Notes: generated by a model not told the origin, from the sequence alone. A stretch of DNA of 7,112 nucleotides from Alphaproteobacteria bacterium (GCA_947455695.1 CANGRN010000071.1:1-7112), one strand, 5' to 3'. Counted from the stretch's first letter, positions 1 to 5,981 are shown. Numbers and translations are program-made.

Positions 1-1243
1 CCAGCAAAAGCGACACCCAGGTGACGCCATCGCCCTCCAGAAAGTCGCTTTCCATGAAATTGTGCAGGATGGCGAAGACGAACAGGGCCATCAGCATGGG
101 CTTGAACCCGTCGCCCTGGTCCAGGGTCCAGAAGCGCCGCATCGGCGCCACCATTGCCGCCATCACCACCAGCGCAAAGCCGATGCCGCCGATGGTCACC
201 AGCACCTGCAGATAGCCGTTATGGCCATGGCTGACCGCGTCCACCCAGGAGCCGCTGACATAGTTGTGCAACGGCGACTGGCTCTTGGTATCGGTGAAGG
301 TGCCAAAGCCCGAGCCCAGCAGCGGGTGGTCGCCGATGTAGCGCAGCTCCGCCGCCCATATGGCCGAGCGGCCGGTGAACTCGGTGGGGTCCTCCAGCAT
401 TCGGGCCAGGCTTTCGGCATCGAACAGGATGAACACCACCGCCGCCACGGCGAGGAACGCGGCGCAGGTCGCCAGTACGGCGCGGCTCAGGCCATCGCGC
501 CAGCCATAGCGGTACAAAAGTCCCGCCCCCACAGACACGACAAGAAAACCTGCGGAAGATTTGGAATGGGTCATGGCCAGAAAAAAACACGCCGCCAGCG
601 CGATGCCGAGGCCCATCCAGTTGTGCCGGCCATTGCGGGTGAACAGGAACAGGATGGCGGTGATGGCGCAGACCGCGCCCGCGACATTCTTGTGGCCGTA
701 CAATCCGCGCCAGTTGCCCACCAGCGCCGGATCGATTTCGCCCGCGGCATGGCGGGCGGCGGCGATCACCGGAATGGACAGGAAGTTCACCAGCAGAATC
801 ACCGCCAGCAGCCAGCGCCAGATGGTGAAGGCGCGCACCGGCCCGATGGTTTCCACGCTCAGCATCAGCGACACCACCACCACGATTTCGAGTCCGGCGC
901 GGCGCAGCACGATAGAGGTGTCTGGCGCCCACATGGCGCTGGCCATGCACCAGGCCAGCAGGATTCCCATGCTGAGGGGAATGGCGCGAAGCAGCCCGAT
1001 GCCGAAACGCTGCAGGGCGGCGATGCCGATCATGGCGGCCACGCCCAGATAGGCGATCTGGCGCACCACGTCGCTGCGCGAGGCTTCGCGCACGCCGCCG
1101 AACTGCGACACCAGCGGCGGCGGCGAGAAGGCGTCGAGCCCGACATAGATGAGAAGGAGCAGCCCGATGAAGGCGATGACCGGCAGCAGGCTGCGGTCGA
1201 TCTCGCGCGGGGCTGTGTAAGCTAGAGCGTACTCATTCGCCAT
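1..1243 (-). CDS. O-antigen ligase / Wzy-ExoQ-like polymerase, 3' end cut off
   Basis: Polytopic inner-membrane protein of the Wzy_C (O-antigen ligase/polymerase) family, which joins undecaprenyl-diphosphate-linked glycan units in the periplasm. I translated 414 codons; the gene runs off the left edge with no stop. Visible: hydrophobic segments near residues 20-35, 65-100, 118-130, 140-162, 187-202, 209-224, 231-243 and 259-275. WRGLYGHKNVAGA lies at 178-190 and THSKSS at 225-230. A large soluble stretch (about 276-345) carries TGRSAIW, HPLLGSGFGTF (306-316) and HGHNGYLQVLVTIG (339-352), followed by further membrane helices. The GHKN and HGHNGYL motifs are typical of ExoQ-type proteins. The ATG at 1243 overlaps the end of the GT2 gene by 11 bases. 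A second in-frame ATG at 1255 is possible; neither has a strong ribosome binding site. In a Wzx-containing operon, polymerase is likelier than ligase, but sequence alone cannot decide. Confidence 0.9.
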   Translation of the reverse strand, partial: MANEYALAYTAPREIDRSLLPVIAFIGLLLLIYVGLDAFSPPPLVSQFGGVREASRSDVVRQIAYLGVAAMIGIAALQRFGIGLLRAIPLSMGILLAWCMASAMWAPDTSIVLRRAGLEIVVVVSLMLSVETIGPVRAFTIWRWLLAVILLVNFLSIPVIAAARHAAGEIDPALVGNWRGLYGHKNVAGAVCAITAILFLFTRNGRHNWMGLGIALAACFFLAMTHSKSSAGFLVVSVGAGLLYRYGWRDGLSRAVLATCAAFLAVAAVVFILFDAESLARMLEDPTEFTGRSAIWAAELRYIGDHPLLGSGFGTFTDTKSQSPLHNYVSGSWVDAVSHGHNGYLQVLVTIGGIGFALVVMAAMVAPMRRFWTLDQGDGFKPMLMALFVFAILHNFMESDFLEGDGVTWVSLLL

Positions 1244-2135
1244 GGACCACGGCATACTCGTTGTAGCGCGCACCGAACATCGCGCTGAGCTTGCCCGCTG
1301 CACGGAACAGTTTCTGCAGCGGGATGGCCCTGCGATTCGGGCTGACCGCGAGGATGGCGGCGGCCAGCGGCGACAACAAGAGAGAAGCCAGGATTTTCAG
1401 GATTTCGGCGGCCAGGCGGGCCGGACCGGGACGGTGCTTGAGCAGCACCCGCATGTCGGAATTGCCCACCGAATAGGCCCGGCGCAGCAGCCAGCCCAGA
1501 TTGGCGCGGGTGTCGGGCACATCGCCATGGGCGCGGGCCTCGTCAGCCCATGCAAAGCGCTTTCCTGTGCGCTGAAGACGTACAAAGAAGTCCTGGTCCT
1601 CGCCGCCCGACAGGGCGAACTGGGGGTCGAACCAGGGGGCGGTCATTTCGGTCAGGGTGGCGCGGGCGATCAGCAGGTTGCCGGCGCCCTGCAGCATGGC
1701 AATGGGACCGGTGGGGCGGCGGATATCGCCATGGCCGTCGGCGGCGGATGCCTGCCCGAACAGGATGGAACCCTGCAGCACGTCGGCCTGGGTCTGGTGG
1801 GCGGTTTTCAGGAACTGGCTGATCCAGTCCTTTTGCGGCCATTCGTCATCATCGATCATGGCGATGAACCGGGCGTCGGTCTTCAGGGCATTCTCGATCA
1901 GCGTGTTGCGCACCTGGGCAATGCCGCGCTTGTCCGCGATCACGCTCGAAAGCGGCCAGCGATAGCCGGCCAGGCTGTTGCAGTAATCCAGGCCCGCATG
2001 GCCTTCGGCATCATTGTCGGCCACCAGCACGCGGACATCGGCGTCGGTTTCCAGCGCGGCGATGGCATCCAGCAGCCGCGCCAGCATCCTGGGGCGCTTG
2101 AAGGTCGGAATGCAGATAATGACGCTGTCACGCAT
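1233..2135 (-). CDS. Family 2 glycosyltransferase (ExoM-like)
   Basis: Cytoplasmic, membrane-associated GT-A fold glycosyltransferase of 300 residues that probably adds a sugar from a nucleotide donor to the lipid-linked repeat unit. The N-terminus has the family signature IPTFKRP (9-15). A nucleotide-binding strand ends in VADND (38-42). The metal-binding DxD-type motif is IDDDEWP (94-100). The acceptor-side acidic motif is GGEDQDFF (177-184), ahead of the conserved DEARAHGDVPDTR stretch and WLLRRAYSVGN. These resemble the succinoglycan transferase ExoM group. A hydrophobic segment at about 242-264 probably anchors the C-terminus. The start is well supported: GGAG sits 6 bases upstream, inside the end of the flippase gene, giving an 8-base overlap. 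Donor and acceptor sugars cannot be read from sequence. Confidence 0.92.
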   Translation of the reverse strand: MRDSVIICIPTFKRPRMLARLLDAIAALETDADVRVLVADNDAEGHAGLDYCNSLAGYRWPLSSVIADKRGIAQVRNTLIENALKTDARFIAMIDDDEWPQKDWISQFLKTAHQTQADVLQGSILFGQASAADGHGDIRRPTGPIAMLQGAGNLLIARATLTEMTAPWFDPQFALSGGEDQDFFVRLQRTGKRFAWADEARAHGDVPDTRANLGWLLRRAYSVGNSDMRVLLKHRPGPARLAAEILKILASLLLSPLAAAILAVSPNRRAIPLQKLFRAAGKLSAMFGARYNEYAVVHGE

Positions 2136-3423
2136 GGCCCGCTCCAGCGTGAGAAGCTTTCCAGTCGCGCGCCATGCTGCGAACCTTGGCCAGGATCACC
2201 AGTTCGCCCAGCACAATGCCGCCCAGCGAAGGAATGGGACCGAAAGCGACAAGAAGTACCAGGGTCACGGCGACGGAAACAACGGCCGACACCGTGCCGA
2301 TATTCGCCAGCTCCTTGAATTGTCCGGCGGCCTGCAACAGCACGGCAAACGGTGTGCGCAGGGCGCGGATTGCCATGATGACGGCGCTGATCACCGCCAC
2401 CACGATCACGTCATGCAGGGCATAGCCCTTCTTCAGCAGGAGGGCCGGGAAGAACAGCAGCAGCGCGGCGCAGAGCAGCATGTTGGCGGCCCAGGCGGCG
2501 CTCAGGCCGAAAGTGAAATGGCGCCGGATGCGTGACAGGTGCGCCATGTCGTTGGCGGCGATGGCGCGCGACATGGCGGGCCGTTCCAGGTCGGGCAGGG
2601 CCGACTGCATCAGGGCGGCGGGCCGCATGAGCAGCATGCCCAGCGCCAGCAATGCAAAGGCGCTGGGTCCGGCGATGAATGTGACCAGGTAGGCATGAGC
2701 GTTCACTGTCAGCTCGGTCAGGATCACGCCCATCAGCGACCAGCGCGTCAAATCCCTGAACACCGGCCAATAGGCCATCGGATTGCTGCGCAGCGCCGCA
2801 ATCTGTTCGCGGAAGAAACCTGCGCCGAACGGCGCCAGCGCCACCAGCGCCGACAGCAGCATCATTTCACTGCCCAGGGTGAAGGTCACGCGCTGCGTCA
2901 GTTCCAGCAGTCCCAGGGTCCCGATGACCAGGAGGCTATAGGTGATGTCGGAGGTGATGGCGTTGGCCATGCGGCCATTGACGTAAGCGACACAACGCGA
3001 GAACCAGCGGAAGGTGAAGGCGCCGGCGAACAGCGCCAGCAGGACCGCTTCGCGCAGCGGCGCGCCGCCGACCATCAGGGCGGCAAACAGCAAGGCGGCA
3101 AAGCCGCCACACACCAGCCAGTTCATCTGGAAGCAGATCTGCCGCGGTACCGCTTCGCCGGTCACCAGGTTGCGGGTGATCGGCACCACGATCAGCGACA
3201 CGTTCAGGCTCATGCCGAACGAGACCACCACCATGACAAAGGAGAACAGGCCGAACTCGTGTGCCGGAAGGCTGCGCAGGAAGATCAGTGAGGCGAGGAA
3301 ATGCGCCGCCGATACCGCGACCGGGCCACTGGCCGACAGGCCATAGCGCAGGATGGTGCCGAACACGCCGCTAGGCATGCGCCAGCCGGGCCTGCCGGTA
3401 TGCGCGATGTCCGAAACCGTCAT
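2128..3423 (-). CDS. Wzx-type polysaccharide flippase (MOP superfamily)
   Basis: Polytopic membrane protein of 431 residues, about the usual 400-500 of Wzx/RfbX-like flippases, which move undecaprenyl-diphosphate-linked oligosaccharides to the periplasmic face. It consists almost wholly of hydrophobic segments (about 12-14) separated by short charged loops. The N-terminal part (LRYGLSASGPV, then FLRSLPAHEFGLFSFVM) matches the pattern of polysaccharide-biosynthesis MOP proteins, where a first helix is followed by a phrase of the type 'L.p.efGlfs'. I place the start at the ATG at 3423: AGGA lies 6 bases upstream, the gap to the preceding gene is only 8 bases, and the membrane protein begins shortly after. 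The same frame stays open to an ATG at 3549, but that start would overlap the GT26 gene by 118 bases and add 42 residues without family character. Flippases diverge strongly, so the assignment rests on topology, this pattern and context. Confidence 0.85.
   Translation of the reverse strand: MTVSDIAHTGRPGWRMPSGVFGTILRYGLSASGPVAVSAAHFLASLIFLRSLPAHEFGLFSFVMVVVSFGMSLNVSLIVVPITRNLVTGEAVPRQICFQMNWLVCGGFAALLFAALMVGGAPLREAVLLALFAGAFTFRWFSRCVAYVNGRMANAITSDITYSLLVIGTLGLLELTQRVTFTLGSEMMLLSALVALAPFGAGFFREQIAALRSNPMAYWPVFRDLTRWSLMGVILTELTVNAHAYLVTFIAGPSAFALLALGMLLMRPAALMQSALPDLERPAMSRAIAANDMAHLSRIRRHFTFGLSAAWAANMLLCAALLLFFPALLLKKGYALHDVIVVAVISAVIMAIRALRTPFAVLLQAAGQFKELANIGTVSAVVSVAVTLVLLVAFGPIPSLGGIVLGELVILAKVRSMARDWKASHAGAGHA
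2142..2145 (-). promoter_or_regulatory. Ribosome binding site of the GT2 gene
   Basis: GGAG lies 6 bases before the ATG at 2135 and within the last codons of the flippase gene. It supports this start and suggests translational coupling. Confidence 0.6.
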
Positions 3424-3429
3424 GGGCAG

Positions 3430-3433
3430 TCCT
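3430..3433 (-). promoter_or_regulatory. Ribosome binding site deciding the flippase start
   Basis: AGGA lies 6 bases before the ATG at 3423 and overlaps the TAG stop of the GT26 gene. It favours this start over the longer in-frame alternative at 3549. Confidence 0.6.
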
Positions 3434-4280
3434 ACTGCGCCGTTTGCAGGGAACTTGTGCGCGTCAAAAGTAAAAATATCGCAAGCGGATTGGTTACCGC
3501 ATAGCGCCAGAACAGCCTTTTGGGCTCTTTCACCAGGCGGAACAGCCATTCCAGGCCGCAGGCCTGCATCCAGCCGGGGGCGCGCTTGTAGGCCCCGGTG
3601 ACGAAATTGTAGCAGCCGCCGCAGGTTACCAGCCAGCCGGCGCGCAGGCGGGTCTTGTTGCGGACCGCGAATTCATATTCCAGCGGCACCGACAGGCCTA
3701 CCCACACCACGTCGGGCTGGGTCAGGTTGATCTCGTCGCAGATTTCATCTTCCTCGTCGCGGCCGAAATAGCCGTGGCGGCGGCCCACGATCTGCAGTCC
3801 CGGATAGGTCTCGCGCAGCACGCGCACCGCTTCGGCGTTGGCTTCCTCGGTGGCGCCCAGAACACAGAAGCGCAAGCCATGCTGGGCCGCGACCTTGGAG
3901 GCGTCATGGATGAAATCGGTGGTGGCGCTGCGCTCGGGGATCGGGGTGGCGGTCATGCGCGAAGCAAACACCGCGGCCTGGCCGTCGGCATGGATGATAT
4001 CGGCCTGCTCGAAGGTGAAGCGGAAGGCTTCGTCCTGCGCCGCCAGGGCGATGGCATGGCCGTTGGAGGCGAAGACCAGCTTGGGCTGGCGATTGGGGTT
4101 GGAGCGGGCGTCCAGGCAATCCTGCAGCATCATGCGGGCGAGCCCATCGCGCGACAGGCAGGCCGTGGTGATGCCGCCGACCGTGACTTCGGTATAGGAA
4201 TCATTGGCTGCTTCCAGTTGCGTCTGGATGGGCGCTTCATGTTGCGCGGGGATCGCCGGGAAGGTGAGTGCCGCGCGCAT
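3432..4280 (-). CDS. WecG/TagA/CpsF family (GT26) glycosyltransferase
   Basis: Membrane-associated transferase of 282 residues. Enzymes of this family usually add the second sugar (for example ManNAc or glucose) to an undecaprenyl-diphosphate-linked first sugar. Visible in order: FASNGHAIALA (70-80), at the place of the family's substrate-binding Thr-x-Asn; ADIIHADGQ (93-101) with the conserved Asp99; PIPERSATTDF (113-123); FCVLGATEEA (138-147); HGYFG (169-173); PDVVWVGLSVP (189-199); then CGGCYNFVTGAYKRAPGWM (220-238) and GLEWLFRLVKEPKRLFWRY (242-260), the strongly conserved C-terminal block that binds the membrane. The family motif P-x-Q-E/P-x-E-Q after VGL reads PLEYEF (199-204), so the usual Gln seems absent. 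The ATG shares its first base with the upstream stop (TGATG); AGGA lies 10 bases before it. The first 30 residues are a nonconserved extension. Confidence 0.92.
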   Translation of the reverse strand: MRAALTFPAIPAQHEAPIQTQLEAANDSYTEVTVGGITTACLSRDGLARMMLQDCLDARSNPNRQPKLVFASNGHAIALAAQDEAFRFTFEQADIIHADGQAAVFASRMTATPIPERSATTDFIHDASKVAAQHGLRFCVLGATEEANAEAVRVLRETYPGLQIVGRRHGYFGRDEEDEICDEINLTQPDVVWVGLSVPLEYEFAVRNKTRLRAGWLVTCGGCYNFVTGAYKRAPGWMQACGLEWLFRLVKEPKRLFWRYAVTNPLAIFLLLTRTSSLQTAQ

Positions 4281-4963
4281 CAGACCGCATTCCTTGTGCG
4301 CAGAACAACCAGCGGAGTCCGCGCCAGGATCATCAGGTCCAGCGCCAGGCTGGCATGCTCGACATACCAGGCGTCCAGGTTCACGCGGGTGCGCATGGCG
4401 TCGGTGGTGGGCGTGACGCCGCGTGCGCCGTTCACCTGGGCCCAGCCGGTGATGCCCGGCTTGACCTGGAAGCGAACCGCGTAGTTGGAAATCTCCGCGC
4501 CATACTGGATGTCATGCGCCACCGCATGGGGGCGCGGGCCGACCAGCGACATGTCGCCGGCCAGGACGTTGAAGAGCTGGGGCAGTTCGTCGAGCGAGAA
4601 TTTGCGGATGATGCGGCCGACGCGGGTGACGCGGGCATCGCCCTGGACCGCCTGCTGCACTTCGGCGCCATCTTCCATGACATGCATGGAGCGGAATTTC
4701 AGGATGCCGAATTTCCTGCCGTTCAGCCCGGTGCGCATCTGGCAGAACACCAGCGGGCCGGCCGAATCCAGCATGATGGCCAGGGACACCAGGGCCAGGA
4801 TCGGGCTGAGCAGCACCACCAGGATACCGGCCAGGGCCACGTCCAGCAGCCGCTTGGTGTCGATGTCTTCGGCTTGGCCGCTATGGGTTGCGGTCAGGGC
4901 AAAGCCGTCAAAGGCGGGGAAAACCGCCTTCATGACCGCTTCGGATGTCTGTTGCCTGCTCAC
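4280..4963 (-). CDS. Small phosphoglycosyl transferase (bacterial sugar transferase, ExoY/WcaJ-like)
   Basis: Monotopic inner-membrane enzyme of 227 residues that transfers a sugar-1-phosphate from a UDP-sugar to undecaprenyl phosphate, the committed first step of repeat-unit assembly. Motifs: KRLLD (37-41), then one hydrophobic re-entrant helix (about 42-66); GPLVFCQMRTGLNGRKF (69-85); KFRSM (89-93); the catalytic Asp-Glu pair D125-E126 within FSLDELPQ (122-129); GDMSLVGPRPHAVAHD (136-151); KPGITGWAQVNGARG (168-182); and DAWYVEHASLALD (197-209). The four-helix N-terminal domain of WbaP/GumD-size enzymes is absent, so this is the short ExoY-type form. The start codon is GTG, with GAGG 7 bases upstream and an in-frame stop 6 codons before it; an ATG at 4933 is the only other reasonable start. 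It is the first gene of the polysaccharide operon. The first sugar cannot be predicted. Confidence 0.95.
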   Translation of the reverse strand: MSRQQTSEAVMKAVFPAFDGFALTATHSGQAEDIDTKRLLDVALAGILVVLLSPILALVSLAIMLDSAGPLVFCQMRTGLNGRKFGILKFRSMHVMEDGAEVQQAVQGDARVTRVGRIIRKFSLDELPQLFNVLAGDMSLVGPRPHAVAHDIQYGAEISNYAVRFQVKPGITGWAQVNGARGVTPTTDAMRTRVNLDAWYVEHASLALDLMILARTPLVVLRTRNAV

Positions 4964-4970
4964 GTTCCAG

Positions 4971-4974
4971 CCTC
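4971..4974 (-). promoter_or_regulatory. Ribosome binding site for the GTG start of the sugar transferase
   Basis: GAGG lies 7 bases before the GTG at 4963. The alternative ATG at 4933 has only a weak GAAG-like element, so the GTG is preferred. Confidence 0.5.
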
Positions 4975-5040
4975 GGGGCTATGGCTTCGTGAGGGGGTGA
5001 TGCAGGAGGCGGGCCAGCGGGAACGGGGGCTTTTCGTCCT

Positions 5041-5054
5041 TTTTGGTACCAAAA
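5041..5054. repeat. Perfect 14-base palindrome TTTTGGTACCAAAA
   Basis: Perfect dyad centred on GGTACC, 78-91 bases upstream of the sugar transferase start codon. Its right AAAA arm also begins a second inverted repeat, AAAAC-GGGCG-GTTTT (5051-5065). It could be a repressor or activator site for the operon. A 14-base palindrome is expected by chance somewhere in a 7 kb window with appreciable probability, so its position is the main argument. Confidence 0.4.
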
Positions 5055-5074
5055 CGGGCGGTTTTGCATCCGCT

Positions 5075-5086
5075 GGGCGGCCGCCC
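5075..5086. repeat. Perfect 12-base GC palindrome GGGCGGCCGCCC
   Basis: Perfect 12-base dyad in the operon leader, about 112-123 bases from the start codon. In RNA a perfect palindrome without a loop folds poorly. A DNA site or simple GC-rich chance are both possible. Confidence 0.3.
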
Positions 5087-5199
5087 GGCCAATTAACCGT
5101 GACGGCGGTCCCATTTTGGCGCGCGCCGGGGCGAGCACGGGCCGCCCAAGGCCGGCTAAAAAGCGACCTTACGAAAAAATAACTTTATAAATCAGTGGT

Positions 5200-5742
5200 T
5201 TACGGAAAAATGTGCCGCAGGATGGCGGCTCCGGGCGCCAGCAGCACATAGGCCCAGACCAAGGCGGACACGGTGTTGGCGATCATGAAGGGCCAGAATT
5301 CCAGCTCGGACATGCCCGCCACCAGCGGCACGGTGGCGCGCAGCGGCCCCATGAAACGGCCGATGAAGATCGCCCAGGTGCCCCACTTGTGAAACAGCTG
5401 CAGCGCCTTCTCGATCTGCTCTTCGAAGCGCCGGAAGATCCAGGAATGGACGATCTTGTGGTGATAGTGAAAACCGATCCACCAGGAGATCCAGTCCCCC
5501 AGGATCGAACCCAGCACCGCGCCCAGCCAGGCCGGGAACATGCTGATATGGCTGGCTCCGATCACCCCGCCCAGCGTTACCAGCAGGATCGTGCCGGGAA
5601 TGATGAACGAGACGCCGACAAAGGATTCCGAAAAGGCGATGAAGAAGGCAATGGGAAATACCCAGTAAGGATGTGCCTGGGCGGTGACGGTGACCCAGTC
5701 ACGGGCGTCATGCATGAGCCAATGAAAAATACCGAGAAGCAC
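5200..5742 (-). CDS. DedA family (VTT/SNARE-associated) membrane protein
   Basis: Inner-membrane protein of 180 residues, slightly short for the family (about 200). DedA proteins are membrane transporters; several have been shown to return undecaprenyl phosphate or other phospholipids across the membrane. Visible: FSESFVGVSFIIPGTILL (37-54) with the conserved acidic E39 and the re-entrant PG; LGSILGDWISWWIG (77-90) with conserved G82-D83; FHKWGTWAIFIGRFMGPLRA (117-136) with the hallmark G-R-F-x-G-P-x-R; P139 and AGM (142-144); and a last helix at about 152-172. The start is GTG with AGG 7 bases upstream; an ATG nine codons later (5715) is an alternative. It lies upstream of, and on the same strand as, the polysaccharide operon, separated from it by 236 bases. 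Its substrate here is inferred from the family and its neighbours only. Confidence 0.93.
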   Translation of the reverse strand: MLLGIFHWLMHDARDWVTVTAQAHPYWVFPIAFFIAFSESFVGVSFIIPGTILLVTLGGVIGASHISMFPAWLGAVLGSILGDWISWWIGFHYHHKIVHSWIFRRFEEQIEKALQLFHKWGTWAIFIGRFMGPLRATVPLVAGMSELEFWPFMIANTVSALVWAYVLLAPGAAILRHIFP

Positions 5743-5765
5743 GAATTCGCCTGTTCTTGTTATCG

Positions 5766-5810
5766 GGCCGGCACGGGGCCGGGGGCCGACATAGCGTTAT
5801 TGTGCCGGCC
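5766..5810 (-). repeat. Inverted repeat in the dedA leader (9-base perfect arms)
   Basis: The arms GGCCGGCAC (5766-5774) and GTGCCGGCC (5802-5810) are perfect complements with a 27-base spacer. They lie 24-68 bases upstream of the dedA GTG. In a dedA transcript they could form a stable GC-rich hairpin in the 5' untranslated region. There is no run of T after it on either strand, so it is not a standard terminator. Confidence 0.4.
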
Positions 5811-5838
5811 GTACCAGTTGTTGGGACACTTGCGACAT
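5797..5838 (-). CDS. Possible 13-residue leader peptide upstream of dedA
   Basis: ATG followed by 12 codons and TAA encodes MSQVSQQLVRPAQ. AAGGGAG ends 4 bases before the ATG and is the best Shine-Dalgarno-like sequence in this intergenic region. The last codons run through the right arm of the inverted repeat at 5766-5810, so ribosomes on this ORF would affect its folding. An ORF this short is expected by chance, and the peptide matches no family I know. It is recorded as a candidate only. Confidence 0.18.
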   Translation of the reverse strand: MSQVSQQLVRPAQ

Positions 5839-5898
5839 ATTTCTCCCTTACTGGGCGGCTATATCTGCCCCAACCCGTTGAGGGTATAAGTTCACCCT

Positions 5899-5914
5899 GC
5901 GTTCAGCTTCACGC
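5899..5914. promoter_or_regulatory. Imperfect dyad, candidate operator of the efflux gene
   Basis: GCGT-nn-AGCT-nn-ACGC is a 16-base interrupted palindrome (12 of 16 positions symmetric), 12 bases upstream of the TTGACA element. The near-repeats TTCACCCTGC (5891-5900) and TTCACGCTGC (5908-5917) overlap it with a 17-base period. Size and position would suit a TetR- or LysR-type regulator, but no regulator gene is present in the window. Confidence 0.25.
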
Positions 5915-5925
5915 TGCTAACCCAT

Positions 5926-5955
5926 TTGACATATTCACTTTCCTGGGGCTTTAGG
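5926..5955 (+). promoter_or_regulatory. Candidate promoter of the efflux adaptor gene
   Basis: A perfect TTGACA (5926-5931) is followed, after 17 or 18 bases, by CTTTAG or TTTAGG, a poor -10 element. Weak -10 elements are common in alphaproteobacteria, so it may still work. Transcription would begin close to the start codon, leaving a short leader. Confidence 0.35.
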
Positions 5956-5981
5956 GCCCTTTTGTGACACGGATTGAACGG

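Larger units (their letters stand above)
4964..5199 (-). promoter_or_regulatory. Operon leader / promoter region (no gene)
   Basis: This 236-base stretch without a credible gene lies between the dedA stop and the first polysaccharide gene. Its dedA-proximal side is an AT-rich block (about 5159-5192), striking in this GC-rich window, containing TATAAA on the minus strand (5184-5189) inside the palindrome TTTATAAA. The centre and operon-proximal side hold perfect palindromes at 5041-5054, 5075-5086 and 5118-5127. Such a long gap before tightly packed genes suggests that transcription starts and is controlled here. I cannot identify a matched -35/-10 pair, nor a clear hairpin-plus-T terminator after dedA, so dedA readthrough remains possible. 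Confidence 0.5.
5743..5981. promoter_or_regulatory. Divergent intergenic region between dedA and the efflux adaptor
   Basis: This 239-base region must hold the promoters of both dedA (leftward) and the efflux adaptor (rightward). The adaptor-proximal half has a TTGACA element and an imperfect dyad. The dedA-proximal half has a 9-base inverted repeat and a very short ORF. No sizeable gene is convincing on either strand. Confidence 0.6.

Noticed and set aside
219..950. Minus-strand open frame (243 codons) in a different frame within the ligase/polymerase gene
   Set aside because: It is low-complexity Arg/Gly/Pro-rich. The true frame on this strand carries the HPLLGSGFG and HGHNGYL motifs and starts at 1243.
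62..1225. Long plus-strand open frame (387 codons) opposite the ligase/polymerase gene
   Set aside because: It is rich in His, Gln, Arg and Gly with no domain signal. The opposite strand gives a clear polytopic Wzy_C protein, so this is a GC-rich shadow.
1242..2318. Plus-strand open frame (358 codons) opposite the GT2 gene
   Set aside because: No recognisable motif, and it is antisense to a clear glycosyltransferase with a good ribosome binding site.
3424..3549. N-terminal extension of the flippase from an ATG at 3549
   Set aside because: It would overlap the GT26 gene by 118 bases and add 42 non-family residues. A good ribosome binding site supports 3423.
4908..5138. Minus-strand open frame (76 codons) covering much of the operon leader
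   Set aside because: It is Pro/Arg-rich, overlaps the start of the sugar transferase out of frame and shows no family features. The leader is better read as non-coding.
5945..5963. GGGC-TTTAGG-GCCC followed by TTTT as a terminator before the efflux gene
   Set aside because: The stem is only 4 bases, and it lies between the TTGACA element and the start codon, where a terminator makes little sense. The Ts are too few.
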